Source of the DNA: Candidatus Babeliales bacterium
GTDB lineage: Bacteria > Babelota > Babeliae > Babelales > JACPOV01
Direction: 5' to 3'
Assembly: GCA_040879965.1 (NCBI GenBank)
Contig: JBBDJI010000012.1
Location: 1 to 64,000 of the forward strand
DNA length: 64,000 nucleotides
Positions 52,094 to 60,811 of the stretch are shown in pieces; positions within the stretch are counted from its first letter, which is position 1, and each line of letters begins with the position of its first letter. Position numbers and translations under genes: made by a program. Under the pieces are notes generated by a model. It was not told the origin of the DNA and made no database searches. It saw only the letters and a list, made by a program, of their open reading frames with translations.

Positions 52094-52159
52094 GGGGATT
52101 CGAACCCCTGTTTTCGCCGTGAAAGGGCGATGTCCTAGACCAGGCTAGACGATAGGGAC
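52082..52159 (-). tRNA. tRNA-Glu (anticodon TTC)
   Basis: Acceptor arms GTCCCTA (5', from 52159) and TAGGGAC (3') pair; the anticodon loop is CTTTCAC within CGCCC-CTTTCAC-GGCG-like stem, giving anticodon TTC. The T arm has GGGGTTCGAATCCCC. The discriminator is G at 52085 and a CCA is encoded at 52084-52082. It is cotranscribed with tRNA-Lys from the promoter at 52358-52386. The 3' end overlaps the end of the recombinase pseudogene. Confidence 0.96.
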
Positions 52160-52259
52160 ATATAATGTAAAAGAACTTTTGATACCAATTCTTAACTGAT
52201 TGCCTAAAGCATATCGCACAGAATTGGCTTGCCAGGCGTAATTGCTTATAACAAAAACC

Positions 52260-52335
52260 TGGTGAGCCGGGTTGGATTCGAACCAACGACCCACAGCTTA
52301 AAAGGCTGTTGCTCTACCAACTGAGCTACCGGCTC
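52260..52335 (-). tRNA. tRNA-Lys (anticodon TTT)
   Basis: Acceptor GAGCCGG/CCGGCTC, D arm AGCTCAGTTGGTAGAGC, anticodon stem-loop CAGCC-TTTTAA-GCTG with anticodon TTT, T arm TTGGTTCGAATCCAA, discriminator A, and CCA encoded at 52262-52260. First in a two-tRNA transcript, 100 bp before tRNA-Glu. Confidence 0.96.
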
Positions 52336-52357
52336 TTTATCTGAAAAGACGTTAATT

Positions 52358-52386
52358 ATCGTATAAGTTTACGCAATTTTTGTCAA
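52358..52386 (-). promoter_or_regulatory. Sigma70 promoter of the tRNA-Lys/tRNA-Glu unit
   Basis: Minus strand: TTGACA (52381-52386), a 17-bp spacer and TACGAT (52358-52363). The start is predicted about 15 bp before tRNA-Lys. Confidence 0.75.
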
Positions 52387-52401
52387 GAAAAAGGCAAAAA
52401 T

Positions 52402-53763
52402 TTAAAATAAAATTAATTTACTTATATAGCAGTATATCAATAATCCAAGAATATCCATAATAGTAGCTAAAAATGGCCCGGCTGCATAGGCCGGATCAAT
52501 ATTAATTTTTTTTAATAATAAAGGTATACCACTGCCTAATAATACTGAAACTAAAACAATTATAGCTAGCGATAGGCTTACCGCAAAACTTCCTAATAAA
52601 TCGCCATAAGTCAGATAGACGCGAATAAATGAAAAAACTCCTAAAATTATTGCCATCAAAATAGCCATAAAAAATTCTCTTCTAAGAAATTTAAAAATAT
52701 TTCCCGGTGTAATTTGCCCAGAAGCGACGCCTTGAATTACAACTGCTGAAGTCTGGCTACTTGAATTCCCACCTGTACTGATTAACATCGTTATAAAATA
52801 CATCAAAAAACCAGCAAGGGTAACTTCATACCGCTTTATAATCATAGAAGATAAAGACTGTGCTAAAAGCAAAATAATTAGAATGTAACTGCGTTCATAT
52901 AAAATTCTAAAAAAAGAAGTTTCAAAATATGGATATTTAATCGGCGTCATAGCTGAAATACGATATACATCCTCACTTGCTTCTTGTTCAATAATATCAA
53001 CCAATGTATCGCTAGAGATTACCCCTAAAAAATAATTCTGTTCACCGACAACAGGAACCGTCATCAAATTGTAATGAATCATCTTTTTTGCCACTTGCTC
53101 ACGGTCTTCATCTACCGTAACTATTAATTCATTTTTTCTTAAAAATGATGAAAGTCGAGTTTGTGGAGATTTTAAGACTAAGTCTTCTAGTCTGATCTGC
53201 CCAACCAAAATGTTATCTTGATTGGTTACATAAATTTGCTGATGTAAATCACGCCGTGGTTGCAAGCGCTGTAAAATTTGAATACTTTTTTCCACCGTGA
53301 AATTCTGCATGAGCGTTAATACATCGGTATCCATGATACCGCCAGCAGATTCGGGATCAAATTTTAATAATGAAAGAACCTTTTGCCGATCTTGCGTACT
53401 TAATAAAATAAGATATTTTTTTAATTCTTGATCTGATAAAGGATCAAATAAATCGGTTAACTCATCAATAGGAGTTTTACTTAAAATTGCTGCTTTATCC
53501 CGATCATCCAAAAAAGAAAGCACAAAAACTTTCATTGAATCCGAAAGTTCTCCAAATACCGCAAGCTGTAAATCATTCGGAAATTTTTCAAAAAGTTGCT
53601 GTATTTCGTCACGATTAATAAAGGAAAAGAAAATCTCAATATCTGCAGGATGCATCTCGAGCAACTGTTGCCACAACTGCTTGCCCGTTGGTGTTTCCTG
53701 CTTTATAACATCTTGAATATTTTGCTGAAGTTGCCTAATCAACTCTTTGGTATCATCTATCAT
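52402..53763 (-). CDS. mgtE: Magnesium transporter MgtE
   Basis: 453 residues, family-typical length. AAAGGGGCGGT precedes the ATG. Domains in order: helical N domain (MHPADIEIFFSFINRDEIQQ, VLSLLKFDPESAGGIMDTDV), two CBS domains (near residues 140-260) that sense Mg2+ inside the cell, a connecting helix, then five membrane helices with the pore motif around STGGNSSSQTSAVVIQGVA and SLAIIVLVSVLLGSGIPLLL. Imports Mg2+ as a homodimer and closes when cytoplasmic Mg2+ is high. No M-box-like structure is evident upstream. Divergent from rluD. Confidence 0.95.
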   Translation of the reverse strand: MIDDTKELIRQLQQNIQDVIKQETPTGKQLWQQLLEMHPADIEIFFSFINRDEIQQLFEKFPNDLQLAVFGELSDSMKVFVLSFLDDRDKAAILSKTPIDELTDLFDPLSDQELKKYLILLSTQDRQKVLSLLKFDPESAGGIMDTDVLTLMQNFTVEKSIQILQRLQPRRDLHQQIYVTNQDNILVGQIRLEDLVLKSPQTRLSSFLRKNELIVTVDEDREQVAKKMIHYNLMTVPVVGEQNYFLGVISSDTLVDIIEQEASEDVYRISAMTPIKYPYFETSFFRILYERSYILIILLLAQSLSSMIIKRYEVTLAGFLMYFITMLISTGGNSSSQTSAVVIQGVASGQITPGNIFKFLRREFFMAILMAIILGVFSFIRVYLTYGDLLGSFAVSLSLAIIVLVSVLLGSGIPLLLKKINIDPAYAAGPFLATIMDILGLLIYCYISKLILF

Positions 53764-53867
53764 ACCGCCCCTTTGACTGATATTTCAATTTTGAGCAACT
53801 TTTTTAGCATAGCATGTCTCGATTTGTTCTAATAGTCATCATAATTAATTCTTGACCCGTTGTCCAT

Positions 53868-53895
53868 TTGACTTTAAAAAAAATTGCCTTATCAT
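53868..53895 (+). promoter_or_regulatory. Probable promoter for rluD
   Basis: TTGACT (53868-53873), 16 bp, TATCAT (53890-53895). A short inverted repeat CCTTAT/ATAAGG flanked by T runs (53887-53907) overlaps it and could give a bidirectional stop or start signal. Confidence 0.45.
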
Positions 53896-53975
53896 CGATA
53901 TATAAGGTTTTTTTATAAAAATCTTTTCAATTAATCACAAATTACTCGTTTTAAATAAAAAAGGAAAAATGAGAA

Positions 53976-54923
53976 ATGGCAAGCACTCAACATTCTGAAC
54001 CAACTCATTATCAATTTATTGTGCCACAAGAGACCGAACCGATACGCCTTGATACATTTATTTCAAAGCAATTACCAAATTATTCACGTACTTTTATTCA
54101 AAAACTTATTGAAGATAAACATATTACCATCAATGATAAAACGGCAAAACCAAGTACATTAATAAAATCAGATGATGTTATCAATATTCACATACCGCCG
54201 GTAACACCATTCTATGAAACTGAACTTACTGCAGAGACCAAAGAAAAACTCAATGCATTAGGCATAGAAATTGTCTACACACATCCAGACTTTTTTATTA
54301 TTAATAAACCGGCTGGCGTCATAGTGCATAAGCCTTCAACAAAAAGTAATAAATTAACACTTGTCGATTGGCTCATGTTTCATGCACAAGAACTTGCAAA
54401 TGTTGGTCATCCTGAACGCCCTGGCATTGTACATCGTCTTGATAAAGATACTTCTGGACTTATGATCGTACCAAGAAATAATTACGCACATAATATTTTT
54501 AGTGATATGTTTAAAAATAGACAAATAAAAAAAACATATTTAGCTATCGTACAAGGACATCCCGATCCTAAAGGAATTATTGATTTGCCGATCGGTAGAG
54601 ATCCAGTTACCCGTAATAAAATGACCGTAAATGGTATCAAAGCACGCCCATCAAAAACAAACTATAAAGTTATAGAATATTTAAAAGATGCTACTTTAGT
54701 AGAAGCATATCCAGTTACTGGCCGTACCCATCAAATTCGGGTTCATTTTAATGCAATTGGCCATCCATTAATTGGTGATCAATTATATGGAAAAAAATCA
54801 AAACACATAAAAAGGCATGCGTTGCATGCTACGCAATTATCATTTACTTACAATAACAATCTTTTTAATTTTACGAGCGAAATGCCGCAAGATTTACGGA
54901 ATTTAGTCGATACATTAAAATAA
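53976..54923 (+). CDS. rluD: Ribosomal large-subunit pseudouridine synthase, RluD family
   Basis: 315 residues. N-terminal S4 RNA-binding domain (RLDTFISKQLPNYSRTFIQK, HITINDKTAKPSTLIKSDD), then the pseudouridine synthase domain with PGIVHRLDKDTSGLMIVPRN near residue 150 (catalytic Asp in H-R-L-D), KTYLAIVQGHP, ARPSKTNYKVIEY and VTGRTHQIRVHFNAIGHPL-like motif. RluD modifies U1911/1915/1917 in helix 69 of 23S rRNA; RluC is the close alternative, but the S4 domain and motif context favour RluD. Cytoplasmic. Single gene. Confidence 0.92.
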   Translation: MASTQHSEPTHYQFIVPQETEPIRLDTFISKQLPNYSRTFIQKLIEDKHITINDKTAKPSTLIKSDDVINIHIPPVTPFYETELTAETKEKLNALGIEIVYTHPDFFIINKPAGVIVHKPSTKSNKLTLVDWLMFHAQELANVGHPERPGIVHRLDKDTSGLMIVPRNNYAHNIFSDMFKNRQIKKTYLAIVQGHPDPKGIIDLPIGRDPVTRNKMTVNGIKARPSKTNYKVIEYLKDATLVEAYPVTGRTHQIRVHFNAIGHPLIGDQLYGKKSKHIKRHALHATQLSFTYNNNLFNFTSEMPQDLRNLVDTLK

Positions 54924-55064
54924 TCTTGCTCTACCATATCTTTTTTTACGTTATAATTTTTCTTGATTTTTTTTTTAAAGCACAATACGCTGAACCCAGC
55001 TAAGAAGGAATTGTAGTAATGAAGCGTCTCTTTATAAAATTATATTTTCTCTTTAATTTTTATC

Positions 55065-55679
55065 CTAAATTGCCATTTTATATTCTGGGTTAATAATCAC
55101 TGGCATTTTAATTTCTTGAAATGGCGTTGTTTGATTCCAGAGTGTTGTAAATTTGTTTTTATATTTTTCAATCACAAATTGAGATTCAGTTATAAAAACA
55201 TTTTCTTGGTTTCTTGCAAGTCCAGCATAGGTTACATTGGCTGATCCTGTCCAAGTTATTGCTTTATGTTCAAAGTTTTGTCCAAAAATAAAAAACTTAT
55301 TATGCATTATGGTATAACCAGTATACACATGAACCGGTATACCTTCGGCATGTACAATTTTAACTTTATGGAAACGATCTTCTAAAGCACTTGAATCAAC
55401 AATAATATAAAGCCGTACGCCTCGCTTATGTGCCTCTATCAGTGCTTGTACCACATCTTTATCATTTAATCGATACTGAGCAGTAAAAATATATTTTTTT
55501 TCATTATTAATAAGCCCAAGCAAAATATTTTTTACTTTATCATCAGGAACAAAAAAAACTGATAAAATACGGCCATTGGTGAATATTGATTGTCGAGCAA
55601 ATTCAATATAATCGATACTAACTAAACGAAAAAAACAAATGGGGAACAACAGAATAGTAAGAAATCGCATTCTTGCCAT
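55065..55679 (-). CDS. Exported phospholipase D-family nuclease-like protein (one HKD motif)
   Basis: 204 residues from the ATG at 55677-55679, chosen because AAAAGGC lies at the right distance; a GTG at 55685 is in frame. Signal peptide (MRFLTILLFPICFFRLVS). Single PLD domain: VVQALIEAHKRGVRLYIIVD, then MHNKFFIFGQ (H-x-K) and TWTGSANVTYAGLARNQEN (G-S-x-N). Length and layout match the Nuc-type endonucleases, which dimerise to form one active site, more than lipid-cleaving enzymes. It would act outside the cytoplasm on nucleic acid or phospholipid. Similar proteins occur in intracellular bacteria. Downstream of the tamB gene by 40 bp. Confidence 0.88.
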   Translation of the reverse strand: MARMRFLTILLFPICFFRLVSIDYIEFARQSIFTNGRILSVFFVPDDKVKNILLGLINNEKKYIFTAQYRLNDKDVVQALIEAHKRGVRLYIIVDSSALEDRFHKVKIVHAEGIPVHVYTGYTIMHNKFFIFGQNFEHKAITWTGSANVTYAGLARNQENVFITESQFVIEKYKNKFTTLWNQTTPFQEIKMPVIINPEYKMAI

Positions 55680-55719
55680 AATCACTACGCCTTTTAAAAT
55701 AAAAGCACAAAAAACTATA

Positions 55720-58425
55720 TTAAAACTTCCATCTCATTTCAACTTCACCTCCTAAATCACTGCGCTCATCTTTTATACCACGAATAGTGATATCATCTGA
55801 TAACAGATATTCTACTTCAAATTTAGTATCTTCAGTTAAACTAAAATTTTTCTGTATTAAAGCACGGAGCCGTTCTGAAACTTCTATTTCAATGCCGCCA
55901 CGAAATCCACCACGCCCCATTTGATCTACAAAACTCGGTACAATGCGAATATGTTTTAAAGGGCTTAAAATCGCATTAAAGTAACTTTCAACTTTTGATA
56001 ATGATTGATCTGAGCCAAACATTAACTGTTGTAAATTCTGCATTACCATTGTAGGCATTGCCAATGCAAATGATCCTTCCTCTGAGCCTGCGAGTAATAA
56101 AGTTATAATTTGTTCTTCAGTCAATGGCGGCGTAGCTTCAAAGACAATATGCGGATGCTTTAATGAACCAGTTATACGTAAAGTAATATGATATTTTTTG
56201 ATTTTTCCTTTGGCAATTAATTCAATCGCCGGATCATCAAGCTGATGAGGTAAAAAATAAACATGTGCTCGCGTAATGTATAATGGTTTATAAGGAAAAT
56301 TTAATATACCTGATGTTAATGAAATAGAGCCTAAAATTTCAGGATTATTAATGCGATTTTTTATAGATAATCCAACATTTACATCAGTTGTTAAAAAAAA
56401 AGTCTTAATATGTAATGGATCATGCGTTGTAAGTGCAATATCACACAAAATATTATAACCACTTACTGGGCGAAATAATTTACTTGTAATACTTTGTTGC
56501 GCATCTATAGAAAAAATATTTTTTTTGCATTCACTTTTATCTATAGAAATATTTCCCTTACAAGTTAAGCCATTTGCATCATTGGTACATAATAATAAAG
56601 CACCAGAAAGTACCGCAAATAATTCTCTTTCTAAATTTAAAAAAACATTTTCAAGTAAAAATGGCGCATGCATAAAAAATTTCTGCAGCTTATCATCCCA
56701 CAAAATGGTTGCACGATGCATGCGCATAACTCCTTCAGTAAGCTCTGCGCTTCCATCCGATACAATCAACGTTTTTTTATCTAAATTGAATGCAATATTG
56801 CCATTGAGTTGATGAATAAAATTATATGTTTGCGGCACTTGGATATGGCCATCTTTCATACTAATGTTACCCATTATTTGATGGTCATTTTCCAAACCTA
56901 GGTTTATTTCAACAATCCCTTTTCCACGAATATCCTGATCAAGCCAATAAGCAAGTAATGATCGAATCGCTTGATAATCAATTAACAGTGTTATATTATT
57001 TTTTTCTTTAAAATTTGTTGTTACTAAAATATTATTATTTTCATCAGTACAAAAAAACTTTTGCAATATAAAATTGGGTGTTAACAGTGCTTCAATTGCA
57101 TAATTATATTTATTTAAAGTTCCAGTAAGAGTTAATAATGCATCTTTAAGTGAAATGTTCCCTTTTGTTTCAATATAATCATGCAGTTTCTTATGGGTAC
57201 ATTTTATCTTATAGTTACCAGTCATACTTTCTGAATTTGATAAAATATTAAAGGTAAAATCATATGGTTCAATAACCCAACTACCGGTAGCTTTTGCAGC
57301 AATCTGTGAAGAATTATGCAATGAAAGAGAAACTTCTTTATTTGATTGATTATATGTCCAGTCACCCGTATATTGCATTTCATCATTTATCAATCTAATA
57401 GTGCCAGTCCAATTCGTACTTTCTTTATGAAAGGTTAATGTTAATGATCCAATGGGCATATTATTATAATATATATCTTGAATCGTAAGAGAACCATTCA
57501 TAATATTATCATTAGTATGATCAATATGCATATCAAATTGCGCAACACCATTTACAGGACTAGAAATAGGCCATATATTCTGTAAATAATTAAGTGGTAT
57601 AAGCCCTTTGACTCTTGTCTGATTATTATCAGTATTATGATTAAGTTCACATAAAAATTTATGTGCTTTATTGCGCAACAGCAGCGTAGCGTCACCATGT
57701 TTTACATGGGTAGAAATATAACATTTTTGATATCCTTTTGGAAAAATCGGCAAATGCATATTGCCTTCGGCAAAAATCGATAATCCTTTTTTTGGTATTA
57801 CTGCAGGACGCTTTTCAATATTTGCGTGCAAAGTTAATGCTTGTAATATCGGCATTGATTTAATAGATAAATTACCGTCAGTTATATATAAAGTAGACCT
57901 AAACTGATCTGCAATGACCGCTGATTCACTAGAAAAAGCAAGTATTCCCTCTATTGATTTGTTATTTCCAATAATATGCAATAATCCTTTACGAATTATT
58001 AAACTTTTTAAAGATACAGGAATATCTTCTGCATCTAAAATAAATTTTTTTAGATGTTCAACAATAGCAAGTGAATTATTATCAATTGTTGATTGAGCAC
58101 GAACTGAATCTAGAATTATTTCAAGTCCCAAATTGCTCGATAATAAAAAATTAATCCAAGAGCTTTTGAGCGAAAAACTTTCCGCTTGCCACTCCCACGA
58201 AGTTTTATCAGGCGCCTTAACTTTTATTTGATTCGCGGTCAAAAGTAATGGAAGAATACTGAGTTCTTTTAAGGTACATTGGCTTTCACAATCAAACATT
58301 GAATCAAATAATGTTTGTAATTTTTGCTGGGTAGTTATTTTGAATTGCTCATTATGTTGTAACAAATAGATACTTGCACTAAATCCTAACAAGATAGCTA
58401 ACAGAGCCATCAATAGAAATCTCAT
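55720..58425 (-). CDS. tamB: TamB-like translocation and assembly module protein
   Basis: 901 residues from the ATG at 58423-58425, which overlaps the stop of the pseudopilin gene as ATGA. One N-terminal membrane helix (FLLMALLAILLGFSASIYLL), then a very long beta-rich region typical of AsmA/TamB proteins, which form a hydrophobic groove for lipid transport or barrel assembly. The C-terminal domain is diagnostic: FPYKPLYITRAHVYFLPHQL, KKYHITLRITGSLKHPHIVF, TPPLTEEQIITLLLAGSEEG and an end GGEVEMRWKF. No TamA is visible in the window. It spans the periplasm between the inner and outer membranes. Confidence 0.9.
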   Translation of the reverse strand: MRFLLMALLAILLGFSASIYLLQHNEQFKITTQQKLQTLFDSMFDCESQCTLKELSILPLLLTANQIKVKAPDKTSWEWQAESFSLKSSWINFLLSSNLGLEIILDSVRAQSTIDNNSLAIVEHLKKFILDAEDIPVSLKSLIIRKGLLHIIGNNKSIEGILAFSSESAVIADQFRSTLYITDGNLSIKSMPILQALTLHANIEKRPAVIPKKGLSIFAEGNMHLPIFPKGYQKCYISTHVKHGDATLLLRNKAHKFLCELNHNTDNNQTRVKGLIPLNYLQNIWPISSPVNGVAQFDMHIDHTNDNIMNGSLTIQDIYYNNMPIGSLTLTFHKESTNWTGTIRLINDEMQYTGDWTYNQSNKEVSLSLHNSSQIAAKATGSWVIEPYDFTFNILSNSESMTGNYKIKCTHKKLHDYIETKGNISLKDALLTLTGTLNKYNYAIEALLTPNFILQKFFCTDENNNILVTTNFKEKNNITLLIDYQAIRSLLAYWLDQDIRGKGIVEINLGLENDHQIMGNISMKDGHIQVPQTYNFIHQLNGNIAFNLDKKTLIVSDGSAELTEGVMRMHRATILWDDKLQKFFMHAPFLLENVFLNLERELFAVLSGALLLCTNDANGLTCKGNISIDKSECKKNIFSIDAQQSITSKLFRPVSGYNILCDIALTTHDPLHIKTFFLTTDVNVGLSIKNRINNPEILGSISLTSGILNFPYKPLYITRAHVYFLPHQLDDPAIELIAKGKIKKYHITLRITGSLKHPHIVFEATPPLTEEQIITLLLAGSEEGSFALAMPTMVMQNLQQLMFGSDQSLSKVESYFNAILSPLKHIRIVPSFVDQMGRGGFRGGIEIEVSERLRALIQKNFSLTEDTKFEVEYLLSDDITIRGIKDERSDLGGEVEMRWKF

Positions 58426-58928
58426 GATAATAAAACCCACGAATCCTTACGATATGCATATGTTCTCAAATATGAAATATGTGCTACTGGACTTGTTAAT
58501 GCGTACATTAAAGAATTATTCTGATCTTTAAGATACAGCGTTCCCGCGCTCATTGTGCCATCTGGATAGAAATGAACACAATCTTGAGAAAAAGTAACTG
58601 GTTTTGAAATTAATTCTTTTGGCGCAGATGGTGGCCCAGCAGATCCAAATAAAAAACCAAAAAATATCCCTGAAGGTAATTTTTCTGAACGATTTAATAC
58701 GGTATAGTTATTTTGATGAACATCAATTTTAAGCACATGTTCTTGTTGCGTGATAATTGCTCGTTTTTGTAAATAAAAAAAAAGCGCATATATTTTATTC
58801 AATTCTGCACGTAAAAAGTAATTGTGCATAAAATGAGAAGTATTCACACATAAAGTATAAAAAAACATCAATATGACTAAAACTAATGCACATTCAATAA
58901 GCAAAAAGCCGCGTTGTTGCTGAATCAT
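58422..58928 (-). CDS. Type IV prepilin-like pseudopilin (GspH/FimT type)
   Basis: 168 residues. The start MIQQQRGFLLIECALVLVIL is a type IV prepilin signal: short basic leader, cleavage after Gly, Phe at +1 and Glu at +5, then a hydrophobic helix. The rest is a globular domain rich in beta strands, with a conserved-looking VHFYPDGTMSAGTLYLKD near the end, as in GspH/FimT pseudopilins. A prepilin peptidase would be needed; none is in the window. The gene overlaps both gspE upstream (ATGA at 58925-58928) and tamB downstream, so the three are translationally coupled. Confidence 0.85.
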   Translation of the reverse strand: MIQQQRGFLLIECALVLVILMFFYTLCVNTSHFMHNYFLRAELNKIYALFFYLQKRAIITQQEHVLKIDVHQNNYTVLNRSEKLPSGIFFGFLFGSAGPPSAPKELISKPVTFSQDCVHFYPDGTMSAGTLYLKDQNNSLMYALTSPVAHISYLRTYAYRKDSWVLLS

Positions 58929-60634
58929 ATTATTTCTTCTTCCTCCACCGCTGCAACACGAGCAACTTCTGCTATAGTTGTAATACCTTCTTTTATTTTA
59001 CGAATACCATCACTTACCAATAAAGTCATACCATCAGCAACTGCTTGTTTTCGAATAACTGACATATCGGCTTGTTCCATAGTAAGCTTTGCAATATCGT
59101 GTGTCATTTCCATAATTTCAAAAATGGCAATACGTCCTTTATAACCGGTATTCATACATTCTTCACAACCTACTGCTTTATAAAAAGTAATCTGTTCCGC
59201 TTGCGCAGGACTTATACCGATACTTTCTAACTCTTCAGTAGTTGGTTTATAAACTTGTTTGCATAGCGGACACAAAGTACGAACTAGTCGTTGTGCAACC
59301 ACACAAATAACCGAAGAAGCTATTAAGAATGGTTCAATGCCCATATCAATTAAACGGGTAATACTTGCTGGCGCATTATTGGTATGAATAGTACTTAAAA
59401 CAAGATGTCCAGTGAGTGCTGCTTGAATTGCAATTTGAGCCGTTTCTTGATCACGGGTTTCACCAATCATAATAATATCAGGATCTTGACGTAAAATAGA
59501 TCTTAAAGCTGCTGCGAAAGTTAACCCAATTTTTTCTCGTACTTGAACTTGCCCTACACCTTTCATTTGATATTCAACCGGATCTTCGACAGTAACAATA
59601 TTTACCTCAGGCGTATTTAATTTATTAAGCACCGAATACAACGTAGATGTTTTACCAGAACCGGTTGGCCCTGAAACAAAAATAATACCATTTGGCCTAG
59701 CAATATTACGTTCAATAACTTCATAATCACGCTCACTAAATCCAAGATCTTTTAATTTTTTAAACGTACGTGTTTTATCAAGTAAACGCATTACTATACG
59801 TTCACCAAATTGTGTTGGTAAAACTGAAACACGAATATCAATAGCTTTATCAGCAACTTTAATCTCAATACGGCCATCTTGTGGAATCCGTTTTTCGGCA
59901 ATATTTAAGTTCGCCATAATTTTTATACGTGAAATAAGTGCCGCTTGTGCACGCTTGGGCGGCGTAAAAGCAGGATACATAACCCCATCAATACGATACC
60001 GTACGCGCATTTCTTTTTCGAATGGTTCAATATGAATATCAGAAGCGCCTCGTTTAACTGCTTGCACTAAAATATGATTTACTAATTTAATAATTGGCGC
60101 TTCAGCGGCCATTGCCAAAATATCTTTTTCCTCGATTTCTGCTAATTCAACCGCTTCAGGAAATCCTTTTTCTTCTTCAAGCTCCTCAATCATCTGCTTG
60201 GCACCCTCTAACGGGTAATACCTATTGATCGCATCAATAATTATTTCTTTGGTAGATACTGCGGTATTCGTATCACCGCCAAGCAATAAATTTAATTCAT
60301 CAATAGGTTGAAATTCATGAGGATTGGCAGTAAGAATAGTAATGCGGTCATCCATCATAACAGGTATGATGATATGCTGACGCAAAAAACGTAACGGTAT
60401 GCGCGCAAGTAATGCTGGTTCTGCCATTTTTTCAGTAATTTTATTAATAAAAGAAATATCAAGAAACTGGGCAAATGCTTGTCCAATATCTTCGGTAGTT
60501 GCATATCCCTTTTCAATGAAACAACGTGATAAATCTTTACCTGTTTTTTCTACCGATTGCACACATTCATCAAACTGCTGTTGCGTTATTTTTTTTTGTT
60601 CTAATAAAATTTTACCAATATCATGTTTTGCCAT
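58925..60634 (-). CDS. gspE: Type II secretion / type IV pilus assembly ATPase, GspE/PilB family
   Basis: 569 residues from the ATG at 60632-60634 (TTGGAG upstream). N-terminal MshEN-type domain (GKILLEQKKITQQQFDEC, then VSTKEIIIDAI), then the hexameric ATPase: GPTGSGKTSTLYS near residue 320, Asp box VEDPVEYQMKG, Walker B IMIGETRDQETA, His box THLVLSTIHTNNAPASI, and a four-Cys zinc site (CPLCKQ and CEECMN). Powers pseudopilus or pilus extension from the inner membrane. The PilM/PilN-like pair at 8577-9831 may belong to the same machine. The gene layout gspE-pseudopilin-tamB is one transcript. Confidence 0.92.
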   Translation of the reverse strand: MAKHDIGKILLEQKKITQQQFDECVQSVEKTGKDLSRCFIEKGYATTEDIGQAFAQFLDISFINKITEKMAEPALLARIPLRFLRQHIIIPVMMDDRITILTANPHEFQPIDELNLLLGGDTNTAVSTKEIIIDAINRYYPLEGAKQMIEELEEEKGFPEAVELAEIEEKDILAMAAEAPIIKLVNHILVQAVKRGASDIHIEPFEKEMRVRYRIDGVMYPAFTPPKRAQAALISRIKIMANLNIAEKRIPQDGRIEIKVADKAIDIRVSVLPTQFGERIVMRLLDKTRTFKKLKDLGFSERDYEVIERNIARPNGIIFVSGPTGSGKTSTLYSVLNKLNTPEVNIVTVEDPVEYQMKGVGQVQVREKIGLTFAAALRSILRQDPDIIMIGETRDQETAQIAIQAALTGHLVLSTIHTNNAPASITRLIDMGIEPFLIASSVICVVAQRLVRTLCPLCKQVYKPTTEELESIGISPAQAEQITFYKAVGCEECMNTGYKGRIAIFEIMEMTHDIAKLTMEQADMSVIRKQAVADGMTLLVSDGIRKIKEGITTIAEVARVAAVEEEEII

Positions 60635-60811
60635 ATTAACTCCAAGCACCCCAGGCGGTTCACATAACTTATTTTAACCATATCATAGTTGCTATTCTTT
60701 TAATAGCACTCGCCAATTTTATACATTTGCATGCTCAATGCAATTATGGTATCTTACTTAGTATATTTTCAAATTTCATCATGATAATATTCAAAAGCAT
60801 AAGAGTTCCTT

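Noticed and set aside
53764-53975. Mg2+-sensing riboswitch (M-box or mgtA-like) upstream of mgtE
   Set aside because: Only a 6-bp inverted repeat with T runs is visible. No conserved M-box elements were recognised in the 212-bp divergent region.
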